Positions 7,472 to 17,358 of a stretch of 36,004 nt of DNA are shown here, piece by piece; within the stretch, counting starts at the first letter, position 1; the number at the start of each line of letters is the position of its first letter. The notes beneath the pieces were generated by a model. The model was not told where the DNA came from and did not search any database. It was given only the letters and a program-made list of their open reading frames with translations. The position numbers and the translations under genes were made by a program. Origin of the DNA: Pirellulales bacterium (GTDB lineage Bacteria; Planctomycetota; Planctomycetia; Pirellulales; Lacipirellulaceae); the NCBI GenBank assembly GCA_028279215.1, contig JANQOF010000069.1, positions 1 through 36,004 on the forward strand. Reading direction: 5' to 3'.

Positions 7472-10180
7472 TCACGCATACAACGCCGACTCTTTCTCTG
7501 GGTCGATGCCAAGTTGCTTAATCACCTCTGCCACGCACGGCACGTCGTCTTTGCCAAGTTTCTTTAGTTGATCGATGGTCGCCAGGGTGACGAAGTCGGC
7601 GTCGACTTCAAAGTGTTGCCGGAGTGCTTCGCGGCTTTCGCTGCGGCCCATTCCATCGGTGCCAAGCGCGAATAGCCCGCCCGGCACCCACGGGTCGATT
7701 TGCTCGGCGAGCGCCCGAACGTAGTCGCTGGAAGCGATGAATGGTCCTTCGAGCCCTTCGAGTTGTTGTTCCAAGTAGCTGACTCGAGGCACTTCGTTGG
7801 GATGCAGCATGTTCCAGCGACGGCACTCTTGCGCTTCGCGGCGGAGCTCGGTGTAGCTGGTCACGCTCCACACGTCGGACGAGATGTTGTACTTCTCGGC
7901 GAGCATCTTCTGGGCATCGAGTACACTCCGCAGGATTGCCCCGCTTCCAAAAAGTTGGACGTGGTGCTTGCCGCGGCTCTCTGCCTGGCTGACGCGGTAC
8001 ATGCCTTTGATGATGCCTTCTTCGCAGCCTTCGGGCATGGCGGGCATCAAGTAGTTCTCGTTTTCGAGCATGACGTAGTAAATGCACGTTTCGTTGTCCA
8101 CGTACATTCGCTTCATGCCCTCGAACATGATGACGGCGGTTTCGTAGGCGTAGGCTGGGTCGTAGGCCCGCACGGTGGGAAACGCAATCGCGTTCAATAG
8201 GCTGTGCCCGTCCTGGTGCTGCAGACCCTCACCATTGAGAGTAGTTCGTCCGGCAGTTCCGCCAAGCAAGAATCCCTTGGCTCGCATGTCGGCCGCGGCC
8301 CAAATCAAGTCGCCAATTCGCTGGAACCCGAACATCGAATAGTAGATATACATCGGGATCATCGGCACGCCGTGCGAACTGTATGAGGTACCAGCAGCGT
8401 TAAAGCTGCTCATGCTACCTGCTTCGGTAATGCCCTCCTCCAGGAGCTGGCCGTCCTGAGCTTCCTTGTAATAGGCGACCTGGTCGGCATCGACCGGCTC
8501 GTAGAGCTGCCCGGCATGCGCATAAATGCCAATCTGACGGAACAGGCCCTCCATGCCGAAGGTGCGGGACTCATCGGGCACGATGGGAACAATGAACTTA
8601 CCAATCTCTTTGTCGCGCAATAGATCGCTGAGCAAGCGAACGAAGCCCATCGTCGTGGACATTTCCTTGCCCTCGCCCTTGCTTACGAGCTTGGCCAGCG
8701 TCTTTTCGTACGCCGGCAACTCGGGAACACGAACCGTGCTCTTCGGATCGTTACGCAACGGTACGGGTCCGCCGAGTACATCGCGACGGGCTCGCATGTA
8801 CTCCATCTCGGGGCTGTCTTCGGGCGGACGATAAAACGGGGCCTCGGCCACGCGTTCGTCCGAAATGGGGATGCCAAATCGCGTGCGAAACTCGCGCAGT
8901 TCTTCTTCGTTGAGTTTCTTCTGGTTGTGCGTGACGTTGCGGCCTTCGCCCCCTTCGCCCAGCCCGTAGCCCTTAATGGTCTTGGCGATAATGACGGTCG
9001 GCTTGCCGTTCTTCTGGGTCACGGCGCGGTGATAGGCAGCGTAAACCTTTTCGGGATCGTGTCCGCCACGGCGCAACTTGGTGAGCTTCTCGTCGGAGTA
9101 GTTCTTCACCATGTTAAGCATACGCTCGTCGACACCGAAGAAATGCTCGCGAATGTAACTGCCTGGCGAAACGACATACTTTTGATACTGGCCGTCGACA
9201 ACATCCATCATGCGGCTGGCCAAGATTCCATCGTCGTCATTCTCAATCAGCGGATCCCAGTCGCCACCCCAGATCACTTTGATCACGTTCCACCCGGCGC
9301 CGCGGAACGTCCCTTCCAACTCTTGAATGATCTTTCCGTTGCCGCGCACCGGGCCATCGAGCCGCTGAAGGTTGCAGTTGATCACGAAGATCAAGTTTTG
9401 TAGGTGCTCGCGGGTGGCAAGTGAAATGGCGCCCAGGGTCTCGGGCTCGTCGCACTCACCGTCGCCGAGGAATGCCCAAACGTGCTTGTTGGATAGATCG
9501 GCGATGCCACGGTCGGTCATGTATTCGTTGAACCGCGCCTGGTAGATCGCCATGATTGGAGCGAGCCCCATCGACACCGTGGGAAACTCCCAAAAGTCGG
9601 ACATTAGCCACGGATGTGGGTAGCTGCTGAGTCCTCCGCCGGGCGATAGCTCGCGGCGGAAGTTCACCAGGTTCTGTTCGGTCAGTCGCCCTTCAAGAAA
9701 CGCCCGAGCGTACATTCCAGGCGCGGCGTGGCCTTGAAAGTAAATCTGGTCGCCGCTGTATCCATCTTCGCCGCGGCCGCGGAAGAAGTGGTTTTGGGCA
9801 ACTTCGTACAATGTCGCGCTGGAGGCGAACGTCGAGATGTGCCCACCTGGCGCCGATGGATGACGGTTCGCCCGCGTAACCATCGCCATCGCGTTCCAAC
9901 GGACGTAACTCTTGATCCGCCGCTCCAACTCGCGGTCACCTGGATATGCCGGCTGTTCGGAGCGCGGAATGGTGTTGAGATACGGCGTAGTGGCCGTGAA
10001 AGGCAACTCCACTTCATTGCGAATGGCCGCCTCTTCCAGCGCGCCGAGCAACTGCTTTACGCGCTCGGGGCCTTTGTGTTCGATCACGTAGTCGAGCGAC
10101 TCGAGCCACTCGGCGGTTTCCGCCGGATCGGGATCGTCAGGAATCGGCGAATGATATTGCATAATGTCGGTGCTTGCCAT
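7472..10180 (-). CDS. aceE: Pyruvate dehydrogenase E1 component, homodimeric type
   Basis: 902 residues from the ATG at 10180 (MASTDIMQYH); the frame also allows an ATG 24 bases upstream. E1 decarboxylates pyruvate with thiamine diphosphate and reductively acetylates E2. The single long chain of about 890-910 residues is the E. coli AceE type, unlike the alpha2beta2 E1 of many other bacteria. The thiamine diphosphate motif starts at GDGE (239-242) and ends at NCN (268-270). The substrate-side histidine region SAPGGHIS and the conserved 'SYPHPWLM' and 'GRTTLNGEGLQHQDGHS' segments are all present. It lies between the E3 gene (57 bases upstream) and the E2 gene (97 bases downstream) on one strand, as expected for an operon. 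Confidence 0.95.
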   Translation of the reverse strand: MASTDIMQYHSPIPDDPDPAETAEWLESLDYVIEHKGPERVKQLLGALEEAAIRNEVELPFTATTPYLNTIPRSEQPAYPGDRELERRIKSYVRWNAMAMVTRANRHPSAPGGHISTFASSATLYEVAQNHFFRGRGEDGYSGDQIYFQGHAAPGMYARAFLEGRLTEQNLVNFRRELSPGGGLSSYPHPWLMSDFWEFPTVSMGLAPIMAIYQARFNEYMTDRGIADLSNKHVWAFLGDGECDEPETLGAISLATREHLQNLIFVINCNLQRLDGPVRGNGKIIQELEGTFRGAGWNVIKVIWGGDWDPLIENDDDGILASRMMDVVDGQYQKYVVSPGSYIREHFFGVDERMLNMVKNYSDEKLTKLRRGGHDPEKVYAAYHRAVTQKNGKPTVIIAKTIKGYGLGEGGEGRNVTHNQKKLNEEELREFRTRFGIPISDERVAEAPFYRPPEDSPEMEYMRARRDVLGGPVPLRNDPKSTVRVPELPAYEKTLAKLVSKGEGKEMSTTMGFVRLLSDLLRDKEIGKFIVPIVPDESRTFGMEGLFRQIGIYAHAGQLYEPVDADQVAYYKEAQDGQLLEEGITEAGSMSSFNAAGTSYSSHGVPMIPMYIYYSMFGFQRIGDLIWAAADMRAKGFLLGGTAGRTTLNGEGLQHQDGHSLLNAIAFPTVRAYDPAYAYETAVIMFEGMKRMYVDNETCIYYVMLENENYLMPAMPEGCEEGIIKGMYRVSQAESRGKHHVQLFGSGAILRSVLDAQKMLAEKYNISSDVWSVTSYTELRREAQECRRWNMLHPNEVPRVSYLEQQLEGLEGPFIASSDYVRALAEQIDPWVPGGLFALGTDGMGRSESREALRQHFEVDADFVTLATIDQLKKLGKDDVPCVAEVIKQLGIDPEKESALYA

Positions 10181-10237
10181 TCTGAATGCTCGTGTTCCGG
10201 TCAAATGAGGAAAAGTACTGGTCCTCTTGTACTTGGA

Positions 10238-11656
10238 TTACTTTCTCTTTGGTCGATAAACCTCGGTCGCGGTTCCTAGGTGCACCTCCCCGGCAAAGGC
10301 AACCGTTTCGCTAAGCGTCGGGTGCGGGTGGACGCTGTCGGCAACGTCGCGGATTTGGCACCCCATCTCAATGGCCAGCACCGCCTCGGCGATTAACTCG
10401 CCAGCCCCTGCACCTACGATGCCGCAGCCGATCACGCGATCGGTTTCGGGATCGACAATCCACTTGGTCAGCCCGTCGGTTCGACCATTGGCAATGGCCC
10501 GCCCGCTGGCTTGCCACGGATACTGTGCCACGGTAACTTTTCGACCGGCAGCCTTCGCTTCTTCAACCGTCAGACCAGCCCAAGCGATTTCCGGGTCGGT
10601 AAAGACGACCGCCGGAATGGCTGCTACCTCGAACGCCGCTGGCTCGCCGGCCAGTACTTCGGCCGCCACCTTGCCCTCGGCCGACGCCTTGTGAGCCAAC
10701 ATCGGATCGCCCACCACGTCGCCAATCGCCAGGATCGTCGGGTCGGCTGTGCGTTGCTGGTTGTCGACTTCGACAAACCCGCGATCGTTCACCACCACCT
10801 TGGTGTTCTCCAGGCCCAGCCCGCTCGAGACAGGGCGGCGGCCAATAGAGATGAGGACACGATCGAAATTGTGAGTTCCCGACATCTCGGGTCCGTCGAG
10901 ATCCACCGCAACCTTGTCGCCGACTCCCTTTAAACCCACCACCTTCGTGCCGAGGTGAACCCCGACGAATCGTTCGCGGACGCGCTTCTCAAGTGGCTTC
11001 ACTAGGTCGCGATCAGCGCCAGGTAGCAATCCATCGGTCAGTTCGACAACCGACACCGCCGAACCGAGTTCGGCGTACACGGTCCCCATCTCTAAACCAA
11101 TGTAGCCGCCGCCCACAACGAGTAGCGTCTCAGGAATTTCTTCCAAAGCCAGTGCCCCAGTGGAGTCCATTACCCTGGGCGACCCAATGTCGAAGACCTT
11201 GGGCATCGCTGGCACCGAACCGGTGGCCAGGATGCAATGGTCGAAGGTAAGACGCTCACTCTCATAAGTGTCTTTGTCGCCACCTTCGAGTTGCAGAGTG
11301 TTTGAATCGACAAACAGGCCGCGAGCGTGAATACGTTTGACCTTCCGACGGCTGGCGAGTTGAGCGAGTCCGCCGGAAAGTGTGTCTATGACGTGTTCCT
11401 TACGGGCGCGGACCCTGTCGATGTTGATCTTGGGCTTTGAAAATTCCACGCCCCACTCGGCCATCTCTTCGGCCTCGGTCAACACTTTGGCCACATGCAA
11501 CAGGGCCTTCGACGGAATGCACCCCCGCAACAAGCAGGTGCCTCCCAGTCGCGGATCGGCCTCGACCAGCGCGACCTCCAATCCCAAATCGGCAGCCAGG
11601 AACGCGGCGGCGTAACCACCTGGACCGCCTCCGAGAACAACAACTTGCGAGTGCAT
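10238..11656 (-). CDS. lpdA: Dihydrolipoyl dehydrogenase (E3)
   Basis: 472 residues, the usual length. E3 reoxidises the dihydrolipoyl arm of E2, passing electrons through FAD and a redox disulfide to NAD+. The N-terminal FAD Rossmann motif is GGGPGG (9-14). The redox-active cysteines are Cys41 and Cys46 in GGTCLLRGCIPSK; the usual LNVG spacer is LLRG, a modest variation. The NAD-binding motif GGGYIGLE is near residue 185. The catalytic pair is His445/Glu450 in HPHPTLSE. It is the first gene of the E3-E1-E2 set, whereas E. coli has E1-E2-E3. The 213 bases upstream should hold the operon promoter, but no convincing -35/-10 pair was found. Confidence 0.95.
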   Translation of the reverse strand: MHSQVVVLGGGPGGYAAAFLAADLGLEVALVEADPRLGGTCLLRGCIPSKALLHVAKVLTEAEEMAEWGVEFSKPKINIDRVRARKEHVIDTLSGGLAQLASRRKVKRIHARGLFVDSNTLQLEGGDKDTYESERLTFDHCILATGSVPAMPKVFDIGSPRVMDSTGALALEEIPETLLVVGGGYIGLEMGTVYAELGSAVSVVELTDGLLPGADRDLVKPLEKRVRERFVGVHLGTKVVGLKGVGDKVAVDLDGPEMSGTHNFDRVLISIGRRPVSSGLGLENTKVVVNDRGFVEVDNQQRTADPTILAIGDVVGDPMLAHKASAEGKVAAEVLAGEPAAFEVAAIPAVVFTDPEIAWAGLTVEEAKAAGRKVTVAQYPWQASGRAIANGRTDGLTKWIVDPETDRVIGCGIVGAGAGELIAEAVLAIEMGCQIRDVADSVHPHPTLSETVAFAGEVHLGTATEVYRPKRK

Positions 11657-11869
11657 GGGCTAAACGATTCAGAGTTAGACAAACAAGAGGATTTGGCCGC
11701 GCGGTTGGGCCTCAAATGGCGGAAACCCGTTACGACACAAGCGCTTAAATCGCGCAAGCACTACAGTTTACCCCTCAGAACCAGACGAACAAAGGGCAGC
11801 GGTCTGGGCCATGAGCTCAACTTGCGAGCAATGCGGTAACCACTTGGTAGAGAACGGGTTAAGCCGATG
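11657..11869. other. Intergenic region between the RND pump gene and lpdA
   Basis: 213 bases between two genes read in the same direction. It should hold the RND terminator and the PDH promoter. The only candidate is TTGTTC followed 16 bases later by TAAACT on the minus strand, which is weak. I see no clear hairpin or T-tract. Confidence 0.4.
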
Positions 11870-14800
11870 CTACTTCGCATTCGCTTTGGCCGCTGCTCGG
11901 CGGCTCACAACAACGAAGAACAATGGCACAAACGTTACTGAGAAAAGTGTAGCGGCAATCATGCCGCCGAACACGGCGGTTCCGACCGCCTGGCGGCTGG
12001 CCGCTCCGGCCCCGCTGGCGACGAGCAATGGAATCACGCCCAACAGGAAGGAGAACGAAGTCATCAGAATCGCGCGAAAACGGAGCCTCGCCGCTTCGAC
12101 AGCCGCTTCCAGGGTCGTACGACCTTGGTCGCGAAGTTGGGCGGCGAACTCGACAATCAGAATCGCGTTCTTGCTCGCCAAAGCCACCAGCAGCACTAAG
12201 CCAATTTGGGTGTAGACGTTGTTGTCCATCCCACGAATTGCCAACGCGGCCACCGCCCCCAGCACTGCTAGCGGGACGACCGCCACGACGGCAAACGGGT
12301 TGGCCCAACTTTCGTATTGTGCCGACAGCACAAGGAAGACGAACAAGATCGCTAGTGCGAAAATGACGATCGCCTCGGAGCCGACGAGCTTCTCCTGGTA
12401 CGACATACCGGTCCACCTGAAGGCAAGCCCTGGCTGAGTTTCAGCCTTGGCGTCGACCAGTTGCTCCATCAGGTTCAAGGCTTGCCCAGAACTGTATCCA
12501 GGTGCAGCCTCACCGGTAATCGAGGCAGCCGGATACTGCTGATAACGCACAATTGTCTGAGGTCCAGTGGTCTCCTCGATCTTGACAAAAGTGCCAACCG
12601 GCACCATTTCTCCCAGCGAATTGCGCACGTCGAGCTGCTTGATGTCGTCCGGTGTAGTGCGGTATTTCGAATCGGCTTGCACACGAACCTGATACGTGCG
12701 TTGGAACTTGTTGAAATCGTTGACGTACGTCGAACCCAAGTAGGCTTGCAGCGTGGCGAACACGTCGTCGAGTGGTACATTAAGGCGTTTGACCTTCTCG
12801 CGATCGATATCGGCAAACAACTGTGGCACATCAGCGCGAAAAGTGGTGTTCACCGCTTGCAACTTGGATTGGGCGTTTGCCTCGGTCACGATCTCTTGGG
12901 CAACCATACCAAGCGTATTGAGGCCCATATCTCCTTGGTCGAGGAGTCGCATATCGAATCCGGCGGCGGTGCCTAGGCCTTCGATTGGCGGCGGGGGGAA
13001 CGACACGATGATGGCCTCTTTGATGCCCGACAACCGCTGGCGGAGCGTGGCAAGAATGCCCTCCATACTCGACTGCGGCGTTTTTCGTACCTCCCACGGC
13101 TTTAGCGAGATAAATACGGCCGCCGTGTTGGAAGCGTTCGTGCTATCGAGCAGCGAGTACCCGGCAATGCTCACCCAGTTGCGTATGCCCGACTCCTCTT
13201 GGATGTCCTCGAGAATGGTATCGATCTGGCGAGCTACTTCGCTAGATCGTTCGAGCGAAGCGGCATCGGGAAGTTGCACGTTGCACAACAAATACCCTTG
13301 ATCCTCGATTGGCAGGAATCCCGAGGGCAACTGCGTATAAGCCCAACCGGTAAAAACGCCGAGGCTCAAGAAGAGCGTCAGCCCAATCACTACACGTCTA
13401 GTGAGCGCGGAAACAACTCCCGTGTACGCTCGCTCGCTCGTGTCGTACCCAAAATTGAACCCAACAAACAACGGACGCAATACGCGATAAATCCAGCCCT
13501 TTTGCACTTCCTCCTCGGGCCGCAAGATCAGTGCACAAATCGCGGGGCTCAGCGTTAACGCATTGATAGAGCTAAGCACCGTCGACGCGGAAATCGTTAG
13601 CGCAAACTGTCGATACAACTGACCGGTAATACCTCCCATGAATGCCGAAGGCACGAACACCGCCAGCAACACGAGCGTAGTGGCCACCACGGGCCCCGAC
13701 ACCTCCTCCATAGCGAGCACCGCCGCATCGCGGCTCGACTTGCCCTTGGCGATGTGCCGCATTGTGTTTTCGACCACCACAATCGCATCGTCCACAACGA
13801 TGCCAATCGCAAGCACCAGGCCGAACAACGTAATCAAGTTGATCGAGTAGCCAAACACCGCCATTACCGCGAACGTGCCGATCAGGGAAACCGGAATCGT
13901 AATGGCCGGCACGAGTGTCGCGCGCCAGTCTTGCAGAAAGACAAAGATCACTAAAATCACAAGTCCAATCGCTTGATACAGCGTGACCTGCACTTCTTTG
14001 ATCGCTGCGCTAACGAACTCAGTAGTATCGAGCGCAATGTTCGACTGAACGCCATTGGGGAACTTCTCTTCGAGTTCCGCCATCTTCGCTTTGACGGCGT
14101 CAGCAACGTCGAGAGCGTTGGCTCCCGGAAGCTGGTAAACAAGAATCGCAATGCCGGGTTTGCCCGAATCGCTTGACTCCAAGTTGTAGTCCTTGCCGCC
14201 AAGCTCAACGCGAGCCACGTCCTTGACTCGAGTGAATCGTCCGTCTTTTTCCGACTTGACGATTAGGTTCTCAAACTGCTCGACGTCACTCAGTCGCCCC
14301 AGCGTGTTGATCGTAAGCTGAAATGGCTGCCCCTTGGGCGCTGGCGGTTGGCCGATTTGGCCGGCCGCGACTTGCACGTTTTGTTCGCGAATGGCAGCCA
14401 CCACGTCGTTGGTGGTCAAGTTACGCGCCTTTAGGCTGGCCGGATCGAGCCACACCCGCATGCTGTAGTCGGCCCCGCCAAACACCACGACTTCGCCGAC
14501 TCCATCTACGCGGGCCAGTTCGTCTTTGATGTTCTTAGTAGCGTAGTTGCCCAGGAATAGCGTGTCGTAATCGTCGACATCGCTTGTGAGCGTCAGCACC
14601 AAGGTGATGCTGGTAGACTGTTTCTTGGTCGTAATCCCCTGCTGCGTGACTTCGGGCGGCAAACGCGGCTCGGCAATGGCAACTCGGTTTTGGACCATCA
14701 CCGACGCAATGTCGAGGTCGGTCCCGACGTTAAACGTCACGGTCAGCTTGTACGAACCATCGCTAGCCGACGTCGACTGCATGTACAGCATGCCTTCGAC

Positions 14801-15016
14801 GCCATTGACTTCTTGTTCGATGGGCGTGCCTACGGTGTCCGCGACCACCTGGGCGTTCGCACCTGGATAAGTTGCGGAGACTTGGATGGTCGGTGGCGAG
14901 ATATCCGGGTACCGAGCGACTGGCAATACCCATACCATCACGCCGCCTACGATAACAGTAAGCAGCGCCACCACAGTGGCAAAAATCGGGCGATCGATGA
15001 AGAACCGGGAGAACAT
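11870..15016 (-). CDS. RND efflux pump, inner-membrane transporter (HAE-1/AcrB family)
   Basis: 1048 residues, almost exactly AcrB length. These trimeric pumps use the proton gradient to expel drugs, dyes, detergents or lipids from the periplasm or inner membrane. The start MFSRFFIDRPIFA is the family hallmark. The proton-relay aspartates are in GIVVDDAIVVVEN (TM4), and the partner lysine is in LASKNAILIVEF (TM10), so the pump should be active. Both large periplasmic porter loops are present. It begins 15 bases after the adaptor gene, which indicates one transcript. No TolC-like outer-membrane channel is encoded in this window, so one must be supplied from elsewhere. The substrate cannot be assigned. 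Confidence 0.95.
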   Translation of the reverse strand: MFSRFFIDRPIFATVVALLTVIVGGVMVWVLPVARYPDISPPTIQVSATYPGANAQVVADTVGTPIEQEVNGVEGMLYMQSTSASDGSYKLTVTFNVGTDLDIASVMVQNRVAIAEPRLPPEVTQQGITTKKQSTSITLVLTLTSDVDDYDTLFLGNYATKNIKDELARVDGVGEVVVFGGADYSMRVWLDPASLKARNLTTNDVVAAIREQNVQVAAGQIGQPPAPKGQPFQLTINTLGRLSDVEQFENLIVKSEKDGRFTRVKDVARVELGGKDYNLESSDSGKPGIAILVYQLPGANALDVADAVKAKMAELEEKFPNGVQSNIALDTTEFVSAAIKEVQVTLYQAIGLVILVIFVFLQDWRATLVPAITIPVSLIGTFAVMAVFGYSINLITLFGLVLAIGIVVDDAIVVVENTMRHIAKGKSSRDAAVLAMEEVSGPVVATTLVLLAVFVPSAFMGGITGQLYRQFALTISASTVLSSINALTLSPAICALILRPEEEVQKGWIYRVLRPLFVGFNFGYDTSERAYTGVVSALTRRVVIGLTLFLSLGVFTGWAYTQLPSGFLPIEDQGYLLCNVQLPDAASLERSSEVARQIDTILEDIQEESGIRNWVSIAGYSLLDSTNASNTAAVFISLKPWEVRKTPQSSMEGILATLRQRLSGIKEAIIVSFPPPPIEGLGTAAGFDMRLLDQGDMGLNTLGMVAQEIVTEANAQSKLQAVNTTFRADVPQLFADIDREKVKRLNVPLDDVFATLQAYLGSTYVNDFNKFQRTYQVRVQADSKYRTTPDDIKQLDVRNSLGEMVPVGTFVKIEETTGPQTIVRYQQYPAASITGEAAPGYSSGQALNLMEQLVDAKAETQPGLAFRWTGMSYQEKLVGSEAIVIFALAILFVFLVLSAQYESWANPFAVVAVVPLAVLGAVAALAIRGMDNNVYTQIGLVLLVALASKNAILIVEFAAQLRDQGRTTLEAAVEAARLRFRAILMTSFSFLLGVIPLLVASGAGAASRQAVGTAVFGGMIAATLFSVTFVPLFFVVVSRRAAAKANAK

Positions 15017-15031
15017 GCGGTTAGGGGGCGG

Positions 15032-16333
15032 CTACTCAGTTTCCATAGGCGGTGAATCCTCAGAAGCAGCTCCCTCCGACGGTTCGGCGCTCACCACTTG
15101 TTCGACCGGCGGGGCCATTTCGACTTCGGAGGTCTTTACTTCGCGCCCGGGGCGAGCCCACTGAATTCCGTTCACTACTACCCAGTCGTCAGTCGACAAT
15201 CCCGACTCGACGACGCGCATGCCATCGTATCGCTCGCCAACCTCCACCGCGCGCCGCTCGACCTTACTCCCCGCATTCACGATGAGCACGTAGGAGCCGG
15301 CTTGATCGCGTCCGACCGCCGCCTCGTCCACTAACAGGACATCCTCCGGGAACAATGGCACTTTGATGCGGACAAAAGCGCCGGGTGGAATCGACATCTC
15401 CGGATTATCGAACACTGCTCGGATGAGATACGTGCCCGAACTCTCATCCACCGCCAAGTCCGCATACTGCACAAGACCTCGATGAGGGAAGCCCTGTTCG
15501 TTTGCCAAGCCGAGGAACACTTCCTTTGGCTCGGCTGAATCGCCGGCAGGCACCAAGCCCTTACTCTTCCATTCGAGGTAATCGAGAAATGCCAACTCAC
15601 TGACAGTGAAATAGGCGTAGATGGGGCTATAGTTAATGACAGTCGTCAAGTGTGTGGTCTCGTTGGCGCCGACGAGATTGCCTACGTCTACCAACGTGCG
15701 TCCCACGCGGCCATCGATTGGCGATCGGACTTCGGTGTAGCTCAGGTCGAGTTCGGCCTCGGCCAGCGCCGCCTTGGCGGCCGCAAGCTCGGATGCCGCC
15801 GACGCCTGGGCAGCGATGGCCGCGTCGACTTCAGCGGTGGCCACGTTGACCGCGGCTTCCAGTGCTTTGATTTCTGCTGTGGTGACCGCGCCGCCAGCAG
15901 CTCGATTCAACTGCAGTTGAACCTCGGCATTCTGCTTTTGGGCCTGCGCGCTCGATAGCTGCGCGTTGGCACTTAGCCTGTCGGCCTTTGCCATTTCTAT
16001 GGCTGCAGCAGCCTGTTCAACCTTGACCTTAAACGGCTCCTGATCGATCACGTACAGTACGTCGTTTTCCTTGATTTCATCGTCGCCCTCGTCGAAGTTT
16101 CGGGTGTCGAGAAAACCTTTGACACGTGCCTGAATTTCGACCGTCTTGAAGGGAGCTGTGGTGCCCGTGTACTCCAGCGACCGCGTGATCGTGCGCTGGA
16201 CGGGGTGAGCGACTTCGACTTCCGGCGGTGGAGGTTCGACATACTCGTTGCTGCCGCATCCAGCGAACCCAGCAAGTAGGATCGCTGTGCCGGCGACTAA
16301 CGATGATCGGGTTATGGTTGCCAAGAACTGCAT
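15032..16333 (-). CDS. RND efflux periplasmic adaptor (membrane fusion protein), lipoprotein
   Basis: 433 residues from the ATG at 16333. The frame is open far upstream, but the earlier part runs into the next gene and has no sense, while MQFLATITRS starts a lipoprotein signal with lipobox FAGC (Cys26). Domain order is MFP-like: lipoyl half-motif and barrel ('TGTTAPFKTVEIQARVKGFL'), an alpha-helical hairpin of about 100 residues rich in Ala/Gln/Glu, the second lipoyl half ('SPIDGRVGRTLVDVGNLV'), a beta-barrel, and a membrane-proximal domain. It links the RND pump to an outer-membrane channel. The C-terminal tail is acidic and Ser/Pro-rich. It is co-transcribed with the pump gene 15 bases downstream. 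Confidence 0.93.
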   Translation of the reverse strand: MQFLATITRSSLVAGTAILLAGFAGCGSNEYVEPPPPEVEVAHPVQRTITRSLEYTGTTAPFKTVEIQARVKGFLDTRNFDEGDDEIKENDVLYVIDQEPFKVKVEQAAAAIEMAKADRLSANAQLSSAQAQKQNAEVQLQLNRAAGGAVTTAEIKALEAAVNVATAEVDAAIAAQASAASELAAAKAALAEAELDLSYTEVRSPIDGRVGRTLVDVGNLVGANETTHLTTVINYSPIYAYFTVSELAFLDYLEWKSKGLVPAGDSAEPKEVFLGLANEQGFPHRGLVQYADLAVDESSGTYLIRAVFDNPEMSIPPGAFVRIKVPLFPEDVLLVDEAAVGRDQAGSYVLIVNAGSKVERRAVEVGERYDGMRVVESGLSTDDWVVVNGIQWARPGREVKTSEVEMAPPVEQVVSAEPSEGAASEDSPPMETE

Positions 16334-16377
16334 GATTACGTGAAAGGGAAGATTTCGTTGAGATTCGCAAGTTTCCA

Positions 16378-16386
16378 ATTCTAGCA
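16378..16386 (-). promoter_or_regulatory. Candidate extended -10 promoter for the RND operon
   Basis: The minus strand reads TGCTAGAAT, an extended -10 element (TGn plus 5 of 6 matches to TATAAT), 44 bases before the adaptor start. No good -35 is seen, which extended -10 promoters can tolerate. Confidence 0.35.
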
Positions 16387-16422
16387 CACGCTCCAACTCC
16401 GATGCCGCGCACACGTTGCAGG

Positions 16423-17358
16423 TCACGACGCTTCTGCGGGTCGTTCGGACAATACTGTCCGTAACGCGGTGCGAATATCGGGACATGCAAACTGAAACCA
16501 CTCGGCCTCTAGTCGTCGTGGGTAGATCTTGGCGCCACCAATCGCCAATTCGTCGGCCGTCTCGCGCCCCATCATTGCCCGAATCGCGAACGCGGGCATG
16601 GGAAGAACTGTTGGACGATGCAGCACCTCGCCAAGTGCCTTGGTAAACTCGCGGTTGGTCACCGGATTGGGAGCGGTGGCGTTTACCGCGCCGTGCAAGG
16701 GATCGTGATCGATTGCGAATTGGATGGCAGCTACCACGTCGGTCAGTGCAATCCAACTGATGTACTGATCGCCGCGGGCCACGACACCACCCAGGCCCAT
16801 GCGAAACGGCTTTAGCAAACTAGCGAGCAAACCACCATCGGGACTCAGTACAACGCCAATGCGAAGCTGGCAGACGCGAATGCCCGACTCCCACGATGGC
16901 TGCGTAGCCGCTTCCCAGTCGCGACATGCGTCGGCCAGGAAGCCCTGGCCGCCGGCTGACGACTCGTCGATTTCCTCGTCGCCGCGAACGCCATAATAAC
17001 CGATCGCCGAAGCATTCACGTGCACGCGCGGCTTTCGTTCGAGACTAGCGAGCGTCAAACTCAACAACCGCGTGCTGTCGACCCGGCTATCTCGTATCTG
17101 GCGTTTGAAGTCGTCGGTCCAGCGTTGATCGGTAATGCCGACTCCCCCCAAATGCACAACCGCGTCGACACCGTTTAGCGCCGCATCGTCGATCTCGCCC
17201 GAGGAGGGCTTCCAATAGATCTCCGAGTTGTCCTTGACCGGTCGGCGAACCATTCGCCGTACTGTGTGCCCATCTTGCTCGAGTTTAGCAACCAGCGCCT
17301 TGCCGATGAGCCCCGACGCACCACCAACGGCCACAACTTGGGATGGATGATTAATCAT
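16423..17358 (-). CDS. TIGR01777-family SDR epimerase (YfcH/SulA-like)
   Basis: 311 residues, normal for the family. The N-terminal NAD(P)-binding motif is VVAVGGASGLIG (8-19), followed by 'VVHLGGVGI' and 'ASAIGYYGVRGDEEIDE', diagnostic of the TIGR01777/DUF1731 group, whose YGxxxD/E segment replaces the standard YxxxK. The C-terminal DUF1731 domain is clear: 'IGGAKIYPRRLEAEWFQFACPDIRTAL'. The molecular function of the family is not firmly known; E. coli YfcH and plant relatives have been tied loosely to cell division or plastid development. It ends 89 bases before the RND adaptor start and begins 91 bases after the SUMF1-like gene, all on the same strand. Confidence 0.9.
   Translation of the reverse strand: MINHPSQVVAVGGASGLIGKALVAKLEQDGHTVRRMVRRPVKDNSEIYWKPSSGEIDDAALNGVDAVVHLGGVGITDQRWTDDFKRQIRDSRVDSTRLLSLTLASLERKPRVHVNASAIGYYGVRGDEEIDESSAGGQGFLADACRDWEAATQPSWESGIRVCQLRIGVVLSPDGGLLASLLKPFRMGLGGVVARGDQYISWIALTDVVAAIQFAIDHDPLHGAVNATAPNPVTNREFTKALGEVLHRPTVLPMPAFAIRAMMGRETADELAIGGAKIYPRRLEAEWFQFACPDIRTALRTVLSERPAEAS

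Noticed and set aside
6719..7567. Plus-strand frame rich in Gly/Ala/Ser, at first sight a low-complexity secreted protein
   Set aside because: It is antisense to the lipoyl domain and Pro/Ala linker of the E2 gene, whose motifs are clear.
16334..16756. N-terminal extension of the RND adaptor frame (141 extra codons)
   Set aside because: It overlaps the epimerase gene and has no domain; the lipoprotein signal begins at 16333.
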